Counted from the first letter of the stretch, positions 31,257-43,700 are shown. The stretch: 64,000 nucleotides of DNA from Closterium sp. Naga37s-1 (GCA_947471745.1 CANJKZ010000823.1:124001-188000), one strand, 5' to 3'. The notes: generated by a model from the sequence alone, not told the origin. Numbers and translations are program-made.

Positions 31257-31485
31257 CACCCCCATAGGCAAAGTGGGGGAGAACAAGAGGTCACAAGACC
31301 AGTCAAGAAAGGCAAAGCAAGCTCAGGGTGGATCACAAAGTCACCACGCAGTCCGAGCACAAGCAAATGGCCACAAGGCCAGTTCACATGCAGAGTTATA
31401 TAAAGGAGAACAAACAATACAGTGAACACAACCTAGCAAGTGTAAGCATGCAGGTATAAGTATATAGATTACAGTACAAGCAGAG
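31257..31485 (-). other. Copia-F 3' non-coding region and polypurine hairpin
   Basis: CCCCCATAGGCAAAGTGGGGG on the plus strand at about 31259-31279 next to the LTR. The conserved block, including TTATATAACTC, is at about 31390-31400. Confidence 0.7.
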
Positions 31486-34400
31486 TCAAGAAGTAAGCAA
31501 GTGAGGCACAGTAGGTACAAGACCTAGAACAGTACAGAAACGCTGATGATCACAAGGCTGAAGTGCCTTGGTGAAAACATCAGCAGTGTTGGCCTGTGAG
31601 GCCACGTAAGCAAGACGAAGCTGGCCACGCTGCTGCAACTCTCGAGCAAGGAAGTAGCGCAGAGCAATGTGCTTCGTTCTGTGCTCCAGTCTGTGCTCCT
31701 GACACAAGGCCAGCATGGCCTTGTTGTCGACGTACAGAACTGGAGGAGAACGAGGCGCCTCTCCCAAGTCGGTCAGCAGGTAGGTGAGCCAGCGTAACTC
31801 CTGTGCAGCCATGGCCCCAGCGTAGATCTCAGCCTCACAACTGGAGCTGAGAACAGAAGAAGATCGGTTAGACCGCCAAGAGACAGAACCGGAGCCAAGA
31901 CTGAAGGTGTAACCCTGTGACGACCGCTGCGTAGCCAAGTCGTCAACCCAGGAGGCGTCTGCGTGACCAGTGAGGACAACTCGAGCCCGTCCTCCAAGCA
32001 CGAGCCCCATGCCCGACGTACTGCACAAGTAGCGCAACACCCTCTTCGCAGCATCCCAGTGCACCTTTCGGTGCCTGCCGGGAGCCACGTAGCGAGCCAG
32101 AAGGCTGAGAGGGTATGCGAGGTCAGGTCGTGTGCAAGTCATCAGGTACATGAGGCAGCCCACAAGCTCTGGATACGGGCCACTCGGCTCTACGGACTCG
32201 TCCGAAGGTGGAGCTGAGAGCGAGTGTCCGGTAGGCAGAGGAGTGGACTGTGGCGAGGAGTACGTGAAGCCGAAGCGCTGAAGGACCTGCTGCACCATGT
32301 GTGACTGAGTCAAGGTAATGGTGCGCTGTGCTCTGTCCCGGGTGATCCGCAAGCCAAGATAGCTTGTCAGCTCACCCAGGTCTGTGGACGTGTGTCTCTT
32401 CTGCAGCTCGGACTTCACATGGGCGAGTGCCTCAGTGTCAGCAGTAGCAAAGACCAAGTCGTCTACGTACACGAGAATGTAGAACGGCGGCAGAGTGGTG
32501 TCAGTGCGTAAAAACAGCGACGGGTCAGCAGTGGAAGGAGCAAAACCAAGAGCAGCAAGAGTCGTCCTCAGTGTGTCGTGCCACTCACGGGGTGCCTGGC
32601 GGAGACCGTAGACTGGCCGCCGGAGGCTCCACTGGGTACCAGCAGGAAACGACACAGTGAAGCCAGGTGGGCAGCACAGCCAGATCTCCTCGTGCAGGCT
32701 GCCCTGTAGGAAGGCTGTGCTGAAGTCAAGTGAGTGGAGCTCGTAGTCACGCTGAGCGGCGATGTCCAGCAGTACCCGAAGAGTGGTCATCTTCGGGGTA
32801 CGGGAGAAGGTCTGGAAGAAGTCAACTCCCTGTCGCTGACTGAAGCCACGTGCAACGTAACGCGCCTTGAAGACAGGCGGAGAACCCGGCGGCCGCTTCA
32901 CCCTGAAGATCCACATGCCACTGACGATGTTCGCCTCAGGTAGGGGAACCTCGTCGACGTAGGTGCCTGTGGACTTCTAGAAAGCCATCTCGGCGTCCAT
33001 GGCTGCCTGCCACAGAGAGGAGTAGGGACCCTCTATCGCCTCTGCGTAAGAGCGCGGGGTCAGGATGTCAGGTGCATCCGGGTCTCCCTCAGGGGCAAGC
33101 AGCATGGACACGAGATGAGGTACAGTAGCGGCAAAGCACTCAAACTCCTCCTGTCTGTCCTCAAGAACGTCTGTGCCAAGAGCACTCTCACCCCCGACGG
33201 ACGGAGGATAGACAGACGCAGGCGCAGACACAGCAACAAGACTAGTGGCGAAGTCTAGGCGTCAGGCTGCAGCAAAGTCAACAAGCTCAGCAACGAGAGC
33301 AGACGCATCAGTGGACTCAAACAAAGGGTCAGTGACAGCAGTGGCCAGAAAGCGCATGACAGTAGGACTAGCAGCACGAAGGGAGTCAGACTCCGGGTCC
33401 GGACCGTCAGGAAGAGAGGACGCAGGAGGAGTCGGCAGAGGGACACGCCGTGGAGCAGTGGAATGACGCAGTGTCATAGAGTGAGTGCCAGGGACAGGAG
33501 GAGGACGCGGACGCGAAACACGACGACCAGCGCGAACAGTGCGGACAGGCAACGCAGAACGAGACTCAGGTGACGCAGGACGAGACTCGGGCGACACAGG
33601 ACGCGACTCAGGCTCACGACGCTCCGTAAGACCTCTAGTCGGTCCAGAGTAAGGAGATGGACCAGGCAGTGGAGAGGTCGGCTGTAACTGCGACTGTGAC
33701 TGGACAGGCGGTGGACTCAGTAAAGGAGGAGTAGGACCAGGAGAAGGCGGGAGACCAAGAACCTGCTGAAGGAGCGAAACGTAGTACGGCCGTGGCCGCG
33801 CAGCGCCTCCAGAAACAGCAGAGACAGCACCAGTACCCTCAGCTCCAGGGTCGCCAGCTACAACTCCCGCAGCACCACCAGCTCCAGTACCTCCAGCAGC
33901 TCCAGCTCCAAAAGCACCTCCAGTAGCAATAGCTCTAGCACCTGCAGCTCCAGTACCTTCAGTACGAGCACCTCCAGTAACTCCAGCACTAGCAGCACCT
34001 CCAGCAGCTCCAGAAGCACCTCCAGCAGCTCCAGCACCAGCAGCACCTCCAGCAGCTCCAGCAGTACCTCCAGCACCAGCAGGACCAGCAGCACCAGCAG
34101 CACCTCGACAGCGCCGAGCGTACCACTCACGAAGCTGCTGCGGAGAGAGGGGCTCCCGCCGCGACGGGACACCCAGAGGACCTCCAGACGCAGCACGCTC
34201 AGGCTCAGCACCCCCAGGCTCAGCACCCCCAGGCTCCACACGCTCAGGCTCAGCACCCCCAGGCTCAGCACCCCCAGGCTCCACACGCTCAGGCTCAGCA
34301 CCCCCAGACATAGAAACCCCAGGCTCTGCACCCCCAGTCCCTGCACCCGCAGGCTCAGCACCCCTAGCAGCACCTGAGTCGACAGCTACCTCGACCGGCT

Positions 34401-37388
34401 CGGCAGGGTCTACCTGGGACACACCTGAGGGGGCAGGACCCTGAGGGGGGAGGGGGTCTACCGGAGGAGTACCTGGTGCTAGGAAGAGCGGCGGGGGGGG
34501 GAGAGAGGCAGTGCGGTAGGGAAAGAGATGGTAGTAAGACACCGACTCGTCAAACGTGACGTCCTGAGAGGACAGAACACGACGCGAGGTGGGGTGGTAG
34601 AACTGCCACCCGGGTGCGTCAGGGGGGAAGCCAAGGAAGACGCAGGGAACAGCACGGGAGGACAGCTTGTCCGCTGAAGTATCGCGGACAAAAGCTCGAG
34701 ATCCCCAGAGACGGAACACAGACGCATCGCCAACCTTCCCCGTCCACCGCAGAGTAGGTGTGGTCTCCGGAAAGGAGACACGAGGCTGAAGGTTGATCTG
34801 ATGCGCAGCGTACTAAACCGCGAACGGCCACATAAAGGGGGGAGCAGCCGCATGGATCATGGACGTACGAGCGACGTCCATGACCATGCCAATGCGGCGA
34901 TCAGCATTCCCATTTTGCTGTGGGGAGGCCGAAAAGCGTGAACGTCTGGCGGATGCCCTCCGCACGACAGAAGGCCCTCAGAAGGTCGGAGGAAAACTCA
35001 CCACCTCTGTCTGAGTGCAGACGCAGAACAAGAAGGTCCGAGCCGAAAGGCTCGCTGAGCTGGCGATGGGCACCGCGGATCCAGTCGATCAACACCTCAG
35101 TAACCTCACCCTTGCTGCGCAAGGGGAAGACTGTGGTGTAACGCGAGTAGTCGTCAACGACCAGCAGGAATTAACGTTCGTGACCCTATCTACGGACACG
35201 GGCTGGGCCCCACACGTCCATGTGAAGAGTCTTCAGAGGAGCCTCCGTCGAAGGGAACGTGGAGGAGTGAGGAGCGGCGCGCTGCCGGCCCTCGACACAA
35301 GGAACACAGGTAGGGGCAGGCCCCGGAGGAAGGGGAGGGAGGGCCCGGGGCAGACGCGAGACAAGGGTACGGGAGGCCATACCTCGAAGACGAGGCAGGG
35401 AGGGGTGACCAAGGCGGTGGTGCCAAAGGAGAGTCTCGTGCGACAGAGGACGACACGAGCAGGGGGCAGACTCTGGACTAGACCTGGACGCGGCAGCAAA
35501 CACCTGACTAGACGTGGCTACCTGACCAGACGCAGTGACCGGAGGAGACGCAGTAGTCAGTGTGTACAGACTCGACCCTGGCCGACGAGTGAACGTGGCC
35601 AGGTGGCGGCCCCTCCGAGAGCAAGTGCAGTGGGTCACACGCTGTCCTCCAGGGGTGAATTGGTCGACCCACGCGTCCTGGAGGTCAGCTCCACTCACCA
35701 GGTTCGTAGAGAACGAGGGGAGGTGGAGTCCCGACAACAAGCTCGACGGGGCCGCAGGACACGGTAGAACAGTGGAAGAGTGCGCAAGGACTGGGCCCCC
35801 AGAGGGGTCAGCCAGGGAGACTGCGACAGGCCGACTAAGCGGTGTGAGTGTGGTGCTGTCTCGGAAGAAGGAGCGCGAAGCACCAAAGTCAAGTGTGAAA
35901 GTGTGCAAGGCCTCAGTAGGTGCAGTACCAGAGAGAGCAGACTCACCAGCACCTGGAGCAGCAGACTCACCAGTACATGGAGCAGCAGACGCACTAGCAC
36001 CTAGAGCAGCAGCCTCAATGCCCGGGTCAGGCGGGACACTCAGGTAACAGTCACCCTCAGCACTATCAGTCATAGCATACATGGCAGCAAGGATAGCATC
36101 GAAATCAAGATCAAAGATAGCAACATTCTGCCTAAGCAGATCACCCCAGCGAGGGAGCTCAACAGCGCTAGGAAACTGGGCGCGCCAGGCGTCAGTCAGG
36201 CGACCGAAGCAGCGCTGCGCAGTGTGTGGCAGCCCGCACGTCTCCTCACGACGCCCGCTGGTGCGAAGAACGTAAGTGCAAGGACCAACACCCTCAGACC
36301 TCCCACGCCCAGCGTACCACTCACGAAGCTGCTGGGCCGACGGAGTCTCACGGGAACGCGGCTGCTGCTGGCGCTGGCTACCACCAAAGCCTCCACGCTG
36401 CACGGCTACACCTCGACCAGCACCACCGCCGCTGCCACCTCCACCACCGCTGCCGCTGCCTCCACCACCTCCACCGCTGCCTCCACCACCTCCACTGCCG
36501 CCACTGAAGCCCCCACTCCCGGCACCACCCCCACCTCCACCGCCACCCCCTCCGCCTCCTCCACCACCTCCGCCGCCGCCCCCGCTGTCCCCTCCACCAC
36601 CCTTGCTCCCCTTGCCCTTGCTGTTGCGGCGCCTCCCACTGGGAGCAGACGCAGCCCCGACCTCCTCAGTGCCAACGAGATCGACAGCAGCAGCAGAAGC
36701 AACAGAGGGGAGAAGGGGGACAGGGGAACACCCCTCAAAGAAAGGGGTGCGACGGTCGCCGCGAGAAGCACCTACAGCTAAGATACTCTTCTCAGCTGCA
36801 GCGAGGCGCTCCTCTAGCAGGTGGACAGTGAGCTGGGTGGGGCAAAGGGAGAGAAAGTGGTCCCTTTCTGAAGCAAGGGAGTCAGGGAGGCGGGTGACGA
36901 GGTAGTAAAGGGTGATGTACATGGGGGGGGGGTTCTTGGCACAGAACTCAGTGGGAAGGGCAGCGCGGTAGCGGGCGTCACTAGTGCGGAGGTGAGTAAT
37001 GAGGTCAGCAACTGTGGCAAAGGCGGCAAGGTCAGGGAAAAGGTACGGCAGCATGAGGCAGCTGAGGGCAGCAGTGGCAGGGGAGGAGTAGCGCGCAACT
37101 ACAGCGTCATACAAAGACTTAGCAGTCTTGTACTGGCCAAAATGCGCGCGCTCAGCATGCGGCAAGTGACTACGCAAGGCGAGCAACAGCGTCACGAGTG
37201 GTCCACTGCGAGCAAACCGTACTGTCAGCAGTGGCAGCAAGTGCAGTAGAGACACTGGACGTGTAATCGAAAAGGGATACCCCATCCCTAGAGTCACAGT
37301 AAAGAAAGAGCTGCAGGTCGTCAACCCATACGTCAAAGTCAACTGCACGTCCTTCAGCATCAAAGGTGAGAACAGTAGGGCTAGCCAT
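31486..37388 (-). pseudogene. Copia-F Gag-Pol, multiply damaged
   Basis: Gag starts MASPTVLTFDAEGRAVDF at 37388. A frameshift near 37177 follows; the frame is then open through the Gly-rich linker, a knuckle region with CTYVLRTSGRREETCGLPH, LDFGASRSFF (the usual DSG of the protease is DFG) and HMDVWGPARVR. A TAG at 35186 and a TAA at 35171 disrupt the integrase, a 1-nt insertion near 34930 next to the QQNGI motif shifts the frame, and a TAG lies at 34813. The linker and Pol continue to TGA 33262 and TAG 32977. RT and RNase H (31486-32916) are then open from GMWIFRVKRPPG to HLLTS. The protease Ser-to-Phe change is a further sign of decay. Confidence 0.93.
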
Positions 37389-38233
37389 AGCAGCAGTAGA
37401 AGCAGTAGCAATAGTGGCAGCAAAAGCAGTGCAAACAGAAGAGCAGCGCGGCTTGGCAGAGCAGCGCGGCTCGATTGGGCGGTGCGGCTCGGTGAGGCGG
37501 CGCGGCTCGGCTGGGCGGCGCGGCTCGGCAGGGCGGCGCGGCTTGGTTCCTGGCGGCGCGGCATGGCAGCAGGCGACGCGGCGCGGCAGGGCAGCGCGGG
37601 TGCTTACCAGGGGCGGGTGTAAGGCAGGGCCGCAGCTGGCTGTTTAGGTTAGGGCCGCGACCGGGCCGGCAGCAGGGCAGGGCCGCGACAGGGGCGGCAG
37701 TAGTGCAGAGGCCGCGACAGGGGCGGCAGTAGGGCAGGGCTGCGACAAGGCGGCTGCAGGGCAGAGGCCGCGACGGGCGGCGAAGGCAGGGCCGCGACTG
37801 GGGCGGCAGCAGGGCAGGGCCGCGACAGGGCGGCTGCTGGGCAGAGGCCGCGACAGGCGGCAAACGGGCCGACGACGGGCGGCGACGGGCCGACGACGGG
37901 CGGCAAAGGGGCCGGGACGGGCCAGCGACGGGCCGGGACGGGCCGGGACGGGCCGGGTCGGGCCGAGACGGGCCGGAAAAGGCCGGGATGGGCCAGCGAC
38001 GGGCGGCACGGGGCCGCAGTGGGCGGCTAAGGCAGGGCCGCGACGCGTGGCGACAGGCCAGTGACGGGCAGCGACGGGCCGGGACAGGCCGGCTGAGACA
38101 AGGCCATGACGGGCCAACTAGGGAAGGGCGCGCGACGGCGCAGGTAAGGCAGGCGCGAGGCGCGCTTCGGGCAGGGCAGGAAAAAACAATGTTCGTGGTG
38201 GGCCCTAAAAAAAACGTTCCCACGAGGGAACCT
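37389..38233 (-). repeat. Copia-F leader with GC-rich repeats
   Basis: CTG-rich tract before the ATG, GCGGCGCGGCTCG units, then GGCAGGGCCGCGAC and GGCCGGGACGG units (about 37640-38110). GAAGCGCG box at about 38160-38180, GGGCCC at 38200-38205 and hairpin GTTCCC/GGGAAC at about 38215-38231. Confidence 0.7.
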
Positions 38234-38246
38234 GCTCAGAATACCA
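38234..38246 (-). other. Copia-F primer-binding site
   Basis: TGGTATTCTGAGC, the same variant as Copia-B. Confidence 0.75.
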
Positions 38247-38377
38247 TGTTAGAATCTTGACCGAATGAATGACTGAACTAGCAAGCAGGTGGGTACAAGT
38301 AGGAAGCCTAAAAGTGTTGTACCCTATAAGGACTACCCCACTACAGCCTAGATAGACTATAGCATATATGTTTGACA
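38247..38377 (-). repeat. Copia-F 5' LTR (131 bp)
   Basis: Two substitutions from the 3' LTR. Followed on the right by the duplicated TGACA. Confidence 0.95.
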
Positions 38378-38382
38378 TGACA

Positions 38383-38456
38383 CGCGTGTGAGCCGCTCTG
38401 TCACTTCTTGCCATGGCAGATCAGGGCAGGCCTTTTTAAGGGCCCGCCCAAGAATC
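38383..38456 (-). CDS. Exon 4 of the spliced host gene, partial
   Basis: Acceptor CCGTCCGCAG before 38456. Continues in phase as ILGRALKKACPDLPWQEVTE, then RLTR, and is cut at 38383 by the Copia-E LTR. The rest of the gene is not found to the left. Confidence 0.65.
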
Positions 38457-38560
38457 CTGCGGACGGATCAAGAAGAGTGGTTTTTTCAACGCAAGGTCTA
38501 CACGTGAGCACGAAATATGATAGTAAGGCCCATAAAAATGCCGCCGCAGCCTAAACTCAC

Positions 38561-38731
38561 ATGTTGATGTTTATGAACATGGCTTCGCGCTGGTCGTAAT
38601 GGACGCGTGCGGAGTCGTAAAGAACTGCTAAAACTATTTCTTCCGGCGCCGTGGCTCGGTATTCCTCGTTGCTTAGGAGCAGCAGACGGGGGTCCCTAAC
38701 AACCACAAGGCTGAAATGATGTACTGGTTCC
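38561..38731 (-). CDS. Exon 3 of the spliced host gene (171 bp)
   Basis: Acceptor TTTCTCTGCAG before 38731, with a good pyrimidine tract. Reads EPVHHFSLVVVRDPRLLLLS, then EEYRATAPEEIVLAVLYDSA and REAMFININ. Donor GTGAGT at 38555-38560. The His-His-Phe may correspond to the catalytic His block of Ulp1 proteases. Confidence 0.75.
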
Positions 38732-38846
38732 CTGCAGAGAAACAATGGAGCGGAATTCAGGACATGAAGACAACAGTCGGAAACATCAATGAACCTTAAA
38801 CGAGAGCTCTGTGAACCACCCTAAACCAAATTAATGTCTCCCTCAC

Positions 38847-39008
38847 TTGTTGAAAACCACGATGCAAACGTAGTCGTGCTCGAACAGAGTTTTGCAGTCG
38901 ACTCCGCATGCAAGCTCCTGTCCCCCGGTGACGGTTTGGAAGGCGAGCGTGTCAAGCGCCAACCACGTTTTTCCGTCTGGAAGCTCCTTGTAAAGAAGGC
39001 CCAACATC
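38847..39008 (-). CDS. Exon 2 of the spliced host gene (162 bp)
   Basis: Acceptor TTTCAG just before 39008; reads MLGLLYKELPDGKTWLALDT through LACGVDCKTLFEHD to VVFN, with donor GTGAGG at 38841-38846. Read without splicing it would end at TGA straight after VVFNK, which overlaps the donor. Confidence 0.75.
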
Positions 39009-39089
39009 CTGAAACGATACGAAGACGAATGACCATTAAAATGAAGGCGATGAGTACGTTATACTAGTAAACCGCGTATTAGGACTTAC

Positions 39090-39152
39090 ACGTTGTGAAA
39101 GTCGATAATTGAGGTCGATAGTTCGTAACCATCCTGTATGTGGAGGGCATCC
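39090..39152 (-). CDS. Exon 1, second segment, of the spliced host gene
   Basis: Continues exon 1 after Copia-G: DALHIQDGYELSTSIIDFHN, ending at the donor GTAAGT (39084-39089 on the plus strand as ACTTAC). Includes one copy of the CATCC target (39148-39152). Confidence 0.72.
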
Positions 39153-39286
39153 TGTCAAACATATATTTACCATAGTCTGTTTAGGCTGTAGTGGGGTAGT
39201 CCTTAGAGGGTACAACACTTATGTGTTTCGTACTTGTACCCTTCTCATTTTCCTAATTCCATCATTCTTTCGTCTATTCTTTCACA
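39153..39286 (+). repeat. Copia-G 5' LTR (134 bp)
   Basis: TGTCAAACATATATTTACC...CTTTCACA. Outer stem GGGTACAA (39208-39215) with TTGTACCC (39234-39241); inner stem AACAC (39214-39218), loop TTAT, GTGTT (39223-39227). Confidence 0.95.
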
Positions 39287-39297
39287 TGGTATAGAGC
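39287..39297 (+). other. Copia-G primer-binding site
   Basis: TGGTATAGAGC directly after the LTR, same form as Copia-D. Confidence 0.75.
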
Positions 39298-40743
39298 TAG
39301 TTTCGAGTTTTTTTTAAAAGGGCCCACCACTGAATTTTTCGTACCTACTCGACGCGCGCGTCGCGCCTACCCTTTCGAGGCCCCTGGTGGCCCCTGCGCC
39401 TGCCCTTAGAGCTAGCGCCGGCCCCGCAAGGCCCCGTTTTTCATGCCCCGTAAGGCCCCGGAATGCCCCGTAAGGCCCCTTAAGGCCCCCCTTTACGGCC
39501 CCGTTTAAGGCCCCGTAAGGCCTCGTAAGGCCCAGTAAGGCCCCGTATGGCCCCTTAAGGCCCCGTAAGGCCCCGTTTAAGGCCCCGTAAGGCCCCGTTT
39601 AAGGCCCCTTAAGGCCCCGTAAGGCCCCGTTTCAGGCCCCGTAAGGCCCCGTAAGGCCCCGTAAGGCCCCGTATGGCCCCGTAAGGCCCCGTTTAAGGCC
39701 CCGTCAGGCCCCGTTTAAGGCCCCGTCAGGCCCCGTTTCAGGCCCCGTAAGGCCCCGTAAGGCCCCGTAAGGCCCCGTTTACGGCCCCGTAAGGCCCCGT
39801 TTCAGGCCCCGTAAGGCCCCGTTTTAGGCCCCGTTTTAGGCCCCGTAAGGCCCCGTAATGCCCCTTAAGGCCCCGTAAGGCCCCTTAAGGCCCAGTAAGG
39901 CCCCGTCAGGCCCCGTACGGCCCCGTCAGGCCCCGTTAGCGGCCCCGTCCGGCCCCGTCAGGCCCCGTTAGAGGCCCCGTACGGCCCCGGCAGGCCCCGT
40001 TAGTGGCCCCGTAAGGCCCCGCCTGGCCCTACCCCAACCTGTCGCGGCCCTGCGCCGGCTCTGCTGCAGGACCTGCCCAGGCCCTGCCCCGGCCCTGCCC
40101 CGGCACTGCCCCGGCCCTGCTCCGACCCTGCCCCGGCCCTGCCCCGGCTCTGCCCCGGCCCTGCACCTGCCCTGCCCCGGCCCTGCCCCGGCCCTTCCCA
40201 GGCCCTGCCCCGGCCCTGCCTCGGCCCTGCCCCGGCTCTGCCCCGGCCCTGCACCTGCCCTGCCCCGGCCCTGCCCCGGCCCTGCTCCGACCCTGCCCCG
40301 GCCCTGGACCGGCCCTGCCCCGGCTCTGCCCCGGCCCTGCACCTGCCCTGCCCCGGCCCTGCCCCGGCCCTTCCCCGGCCCTGCCCCGGCTCTGCCCCGG
40401 CCCTGCTCCGACCCTGCCCCGGCCCTGCCTCGGCCCTGCCCCGGCTCTGCCCCGGCCCTGCACCTACCCTGCCCCGGCCCTGCCCCGGCCCTGCCCCGGC
40501 TCTGCCCCGGCCCTGCCCCTGCCCTGCCCCGGCCCTGCCCCGGCCCTGCCCCGGCCCTGCCCCGACTCTGCCCCGGCCCTGCCCCGGCCCTGCCCCGGCC
40601 CTGCCCCTGCCCTGCTCCTGCACTGTCGCGGCCCTACCCCGGCCCTGCCCCGGCCTAGCCACTGGTAAGAGTGCCGCCCTGCCGAGCCGCGCCGCCCTGC
40701 CTAGCCTGCCCTGGCGAGTTGCACTGCTGCTGCTGCACCTGTC
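39298..40743 (+). repeat. Copia-G leader: decamer array and CCCTGCCCCGG array
   Basis: GGGCCC at 39320-39325. About 39420-39995 is an array of GGCCCCGTAA or GGCCCCGTTT, with dozens of copies spaced 10-14 bp. About 40070-40660 is an array of GCCCCGGCCCT. The collagen-like frames read on the minus strand (GAGPGQGRGR) are products of these repeats, not genes. A CTGCTGCTG tract precedes the ATG. Confidence 0.8.
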
Positions 40744-43700
40744 ATGGCTAGTCTCAATGTTCTTACCTTTGATGCTGAGGGTCGTGCTGTTGACTTTGAG
40801 GTCTGGCTAGATGATCTGCAGCTTTTCCTACAGTGCGATAGCAAGGATGGCCTCTCACTGTTCGATCTCACGTCTGGCGCCTCTACTGCCCATGCTGCTG
40901 ACGCTGACAGTACTGTTCGCTCGCAGTGGCTCACGCGCGATGCTGCTGCTCGTCTTGCTGTGCGCAATCACCTGCCGTCTACTGAGCGCGCGCACTTTAG
41001 TCAGTACAAGAGTGCTAGGGCTCTGTACGACGCTGTAGTTGCACGCTACTCCTCCCCTACCACTGCTGCCCTCAGCCGCCTTATGCTGCCGTACCTCTTT
41101 CCTGACCTTGCCGCCTTTGCCACTGTTGCTGACCTAGTTGCTCACCTCCGCACTAGTGACGCTCGCTACCGCGCTGCCCTTCCCACTGAGTTTCTTCCCA
41201 CGAACTCCCCCCCCATGTACATCACCCTTTACTACCTAGTCACCTGCCTCCCTGACTCTCTCTCCTCAGTCAGGGATCACTTCCTCTCCCTTTGCCCCAC
41301 CGAGCTGACTGTCGACTTGCTAGAGGAGCGCCTTGCTGCAGCTGAGAAGAGTATCTTAGCTGTAGGTGCTTCTCGCGGCGACCGTCGCACCCCCTTATTT
41401 GAGGGGTGTTCCCCTGTCCCCCTTCTCCCCTCTGTTGCCTCTGCTGCTGCTGTCGACCTCGTTGGCACTGAGGAGGTCGGCGCTGCGTCTGCCTCTACTG
41501 GGCGACGCCGCCCCGGCAAGGGCAAGGGCAGCAGGGGTGGTGGAGGGGGCGGTGGGGGAAGCGGTGGGGGCGGTGGAGGAGGTGGAGGTGGTGGAGGTGG
41601 TGGTGGGGGTGGTACCGGGAGTGGGGGAGTCGGTGGCGGCAGTGGAGGCCGTGGCGGTGGTAGCGGAGGGGGTGGAGGCGGCGGCAGCGGTGGTGGAGGT
41701 AGCGGAGGAGGTGGTGCTGGTCGCGGTGCAGCTACGCCGCGTGGAGGCCTTGGTGGCAGCCAACGCCAGCAGCAGCAGCGCACCCGTGAGACCCCGTCGG
41801 TTCAGCAGCTTCGTGAGTGGTACGCTGGGCGTGGGAGGTCTGGGGGTGCGGGTCCCTGCTCTTACGTTCTTCGCACCGGCACTCGGAGTGGGGAGGTGTG
41901 TGGTCTCCCACACACCACGCAGCGCTGCTTCGGCCGCTTGACTGACGCTTGGCGTGCCCAGTTTCCTGACGCTGTTGAGCTTCCTCGTTGGCATGATCTG
42001 CTTCTGCAGAATGTGCCTATCTTTGATCTAGACTTTGATGCTATCCTTGCTGCCATGTATGCTTTTGCTGATATTACTGAGGGTGACTGTTACCTGCGTG
42101 TCCCGCCCGACCCGGGCACTGTGGCTGCTACTCTGGGTGCTAGTGCAGCTGCTGCTCTAGGTGCTCGTGCGTCTGCTGCTCCAGGTGCTGGTACGTCTCC
42201 TCTCTCTGGTACTGCACCTACTGAGTCCTTTCACACCTTCACACTTGACTCTGGTGCTTCGCGCTCTTTCTTTAGAGACAGCACCACGCTCACGCCGCTC
42301 CGTCGGCCTGTTGCGGTCTCCCTTGCTGACCCCTCCGGGGGCCCAGTCCTTGCACACTCCTCCACGGTTCTACCGTGTCCTGCGGCCCCGTCGGGCTTGC
42401 TGTCGGGACTCCACCTCCCCTCGTTCTCTACGAACTTGGTGAGTGGAGCTGACCTCCAGGACGCGTGGGTTGACCAGTTCACCCCTGGAGGTCAGCGTGT
42501 GACCCACTGCACTTGCTCTCGGACGGGCCGCCACCTGGCCACGTTCACCCGTCAGCCAGGGTCGAGTCTGTACACACTGACTACTGCGCCTCCTCCGGTC
42601 CCTGCGTCTGGTCAGGTAGCTGCGTCCAGTCAGGTGTTTGCTGCTGCGTCCAGGTCTAGTCCTGCGTCTGCCCCCTGCTCGTGTCGTCCTCTGGCGCACG
42701 AGACTCTCCTTTGGCACCACCGCCTTGGTCACCCCTCCCTGCCTCGTCTTCGAGGTATGGCCTCCCGTGCTCTTGTCTCTGGCCTCCCCAGGTCCCTCCC
42801 TCCCCTTCCTCCGGGGCCTGCCCCCACCTGTGTTCCTTGTGTCGAGGGCCGGCAGCGCGCCGCTCCTCACTCCTCCTCGTTTCCTCCGACTGAGGCCCCT
42901 CTGCAGACTCTTCACATGGACGTGTGGGGCCCAGCCCGCGTCCGTGGACAGGGTCACGAGCGTTACTTTCTGCTGGTCGTTGACGACTACTCGCGTTACA
43001 CCACAGTCTTCCCCTTGCGCAGCAAGGGTGAGGTCACTGAGGTGTTGATCGACTGGATCCACGGTGCTCGTCGCCAGCTTAGTGAGAGTTTCGGCTCCGA
43101 CCTTCCTGTTTTGCGTCTGCACTCAGACAGAGGCGGGGAGTTTTCCTCCGACCTCCTGAGAGCCTTCTGTCGTTTGGAGGGCATCCGCCAGACGTTCACG
43201 CTTCCGGCCTCCCCACAGCAAAATGGGATTGCTGAGCGCCGCATTGGCATGGTCATGGATGTCGCTCGTACGTCCATGATCCATGCGGCTGCTCCCCATT
43301 TTCTGTGGCCGTTCGCGGTTCAGTACGTTGCGCATCAGATCAACCTTCAGCCTCGTGTCTCCTTGCCGGAGACCACACCTACTCTGCGGTGGACGGGTAA
43401 GGTTGGCGATGCGTCCGCGTTCCGTGTCTGGGGATCTCGAGCTTTTGTCCGCGATACTACAGCGGACAAGCTGTCCTCCCGTGCCATTCCCTGTGTCTTC
43501 CTTGGCTTCCCTCCTGACGCACCCGGGTGGCAGTTCTACCACCCCACCTCGCGTCGTGTTCTGTCCTCTCAGGACGTCACGTTCGACGAGTCGGTGTCGT
43601 ACTACCGTCTCTTTCCCTGCCGCACTGCCTCTCCCCCCCCCCGCCGCTCTTCCTCGCACCAGGTACTCCCCTGGTAGACCCCCTCCCCCCCCAGGGTCCT

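Larger units (their letters stand above)
31126..38377 (-). mobile_element. Copia-F, full-length copia retrotransposon (7252 bp)
   Basis: 131-bp LTRs at 31126-31256 and 38247-38377 with two differences. Target-site duplication TGACA (31121-31125 and 38378-38382), which is also the terminus of Copia-E's LTR. MASP subfamily. The coding region has two frameshifts and several stops. Confidence 0.96.

Noticed and set aside
13950..38382. Copia-C plus Copia-E as one head-to-head composite inserted as a unit.
   Set aside because: Outer flanks are CGATT on the left and CGCGT on the right and the surrounding host sequences differ, so there is no shared target duplication.
39420..40660. Regular short repeats that could suggest a CRISPR array.
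   Set aside because: Units are 10-12 bp, without unique spacers, in a eukaryotic retroelement leader.
39968..40662. Collagen-like minus-strand frames (GAGPGQGRGR repeats).
   Set aside because: They are translations of the Copia-G leader satellite; similar frames exist in several phases, with no start context or domain.
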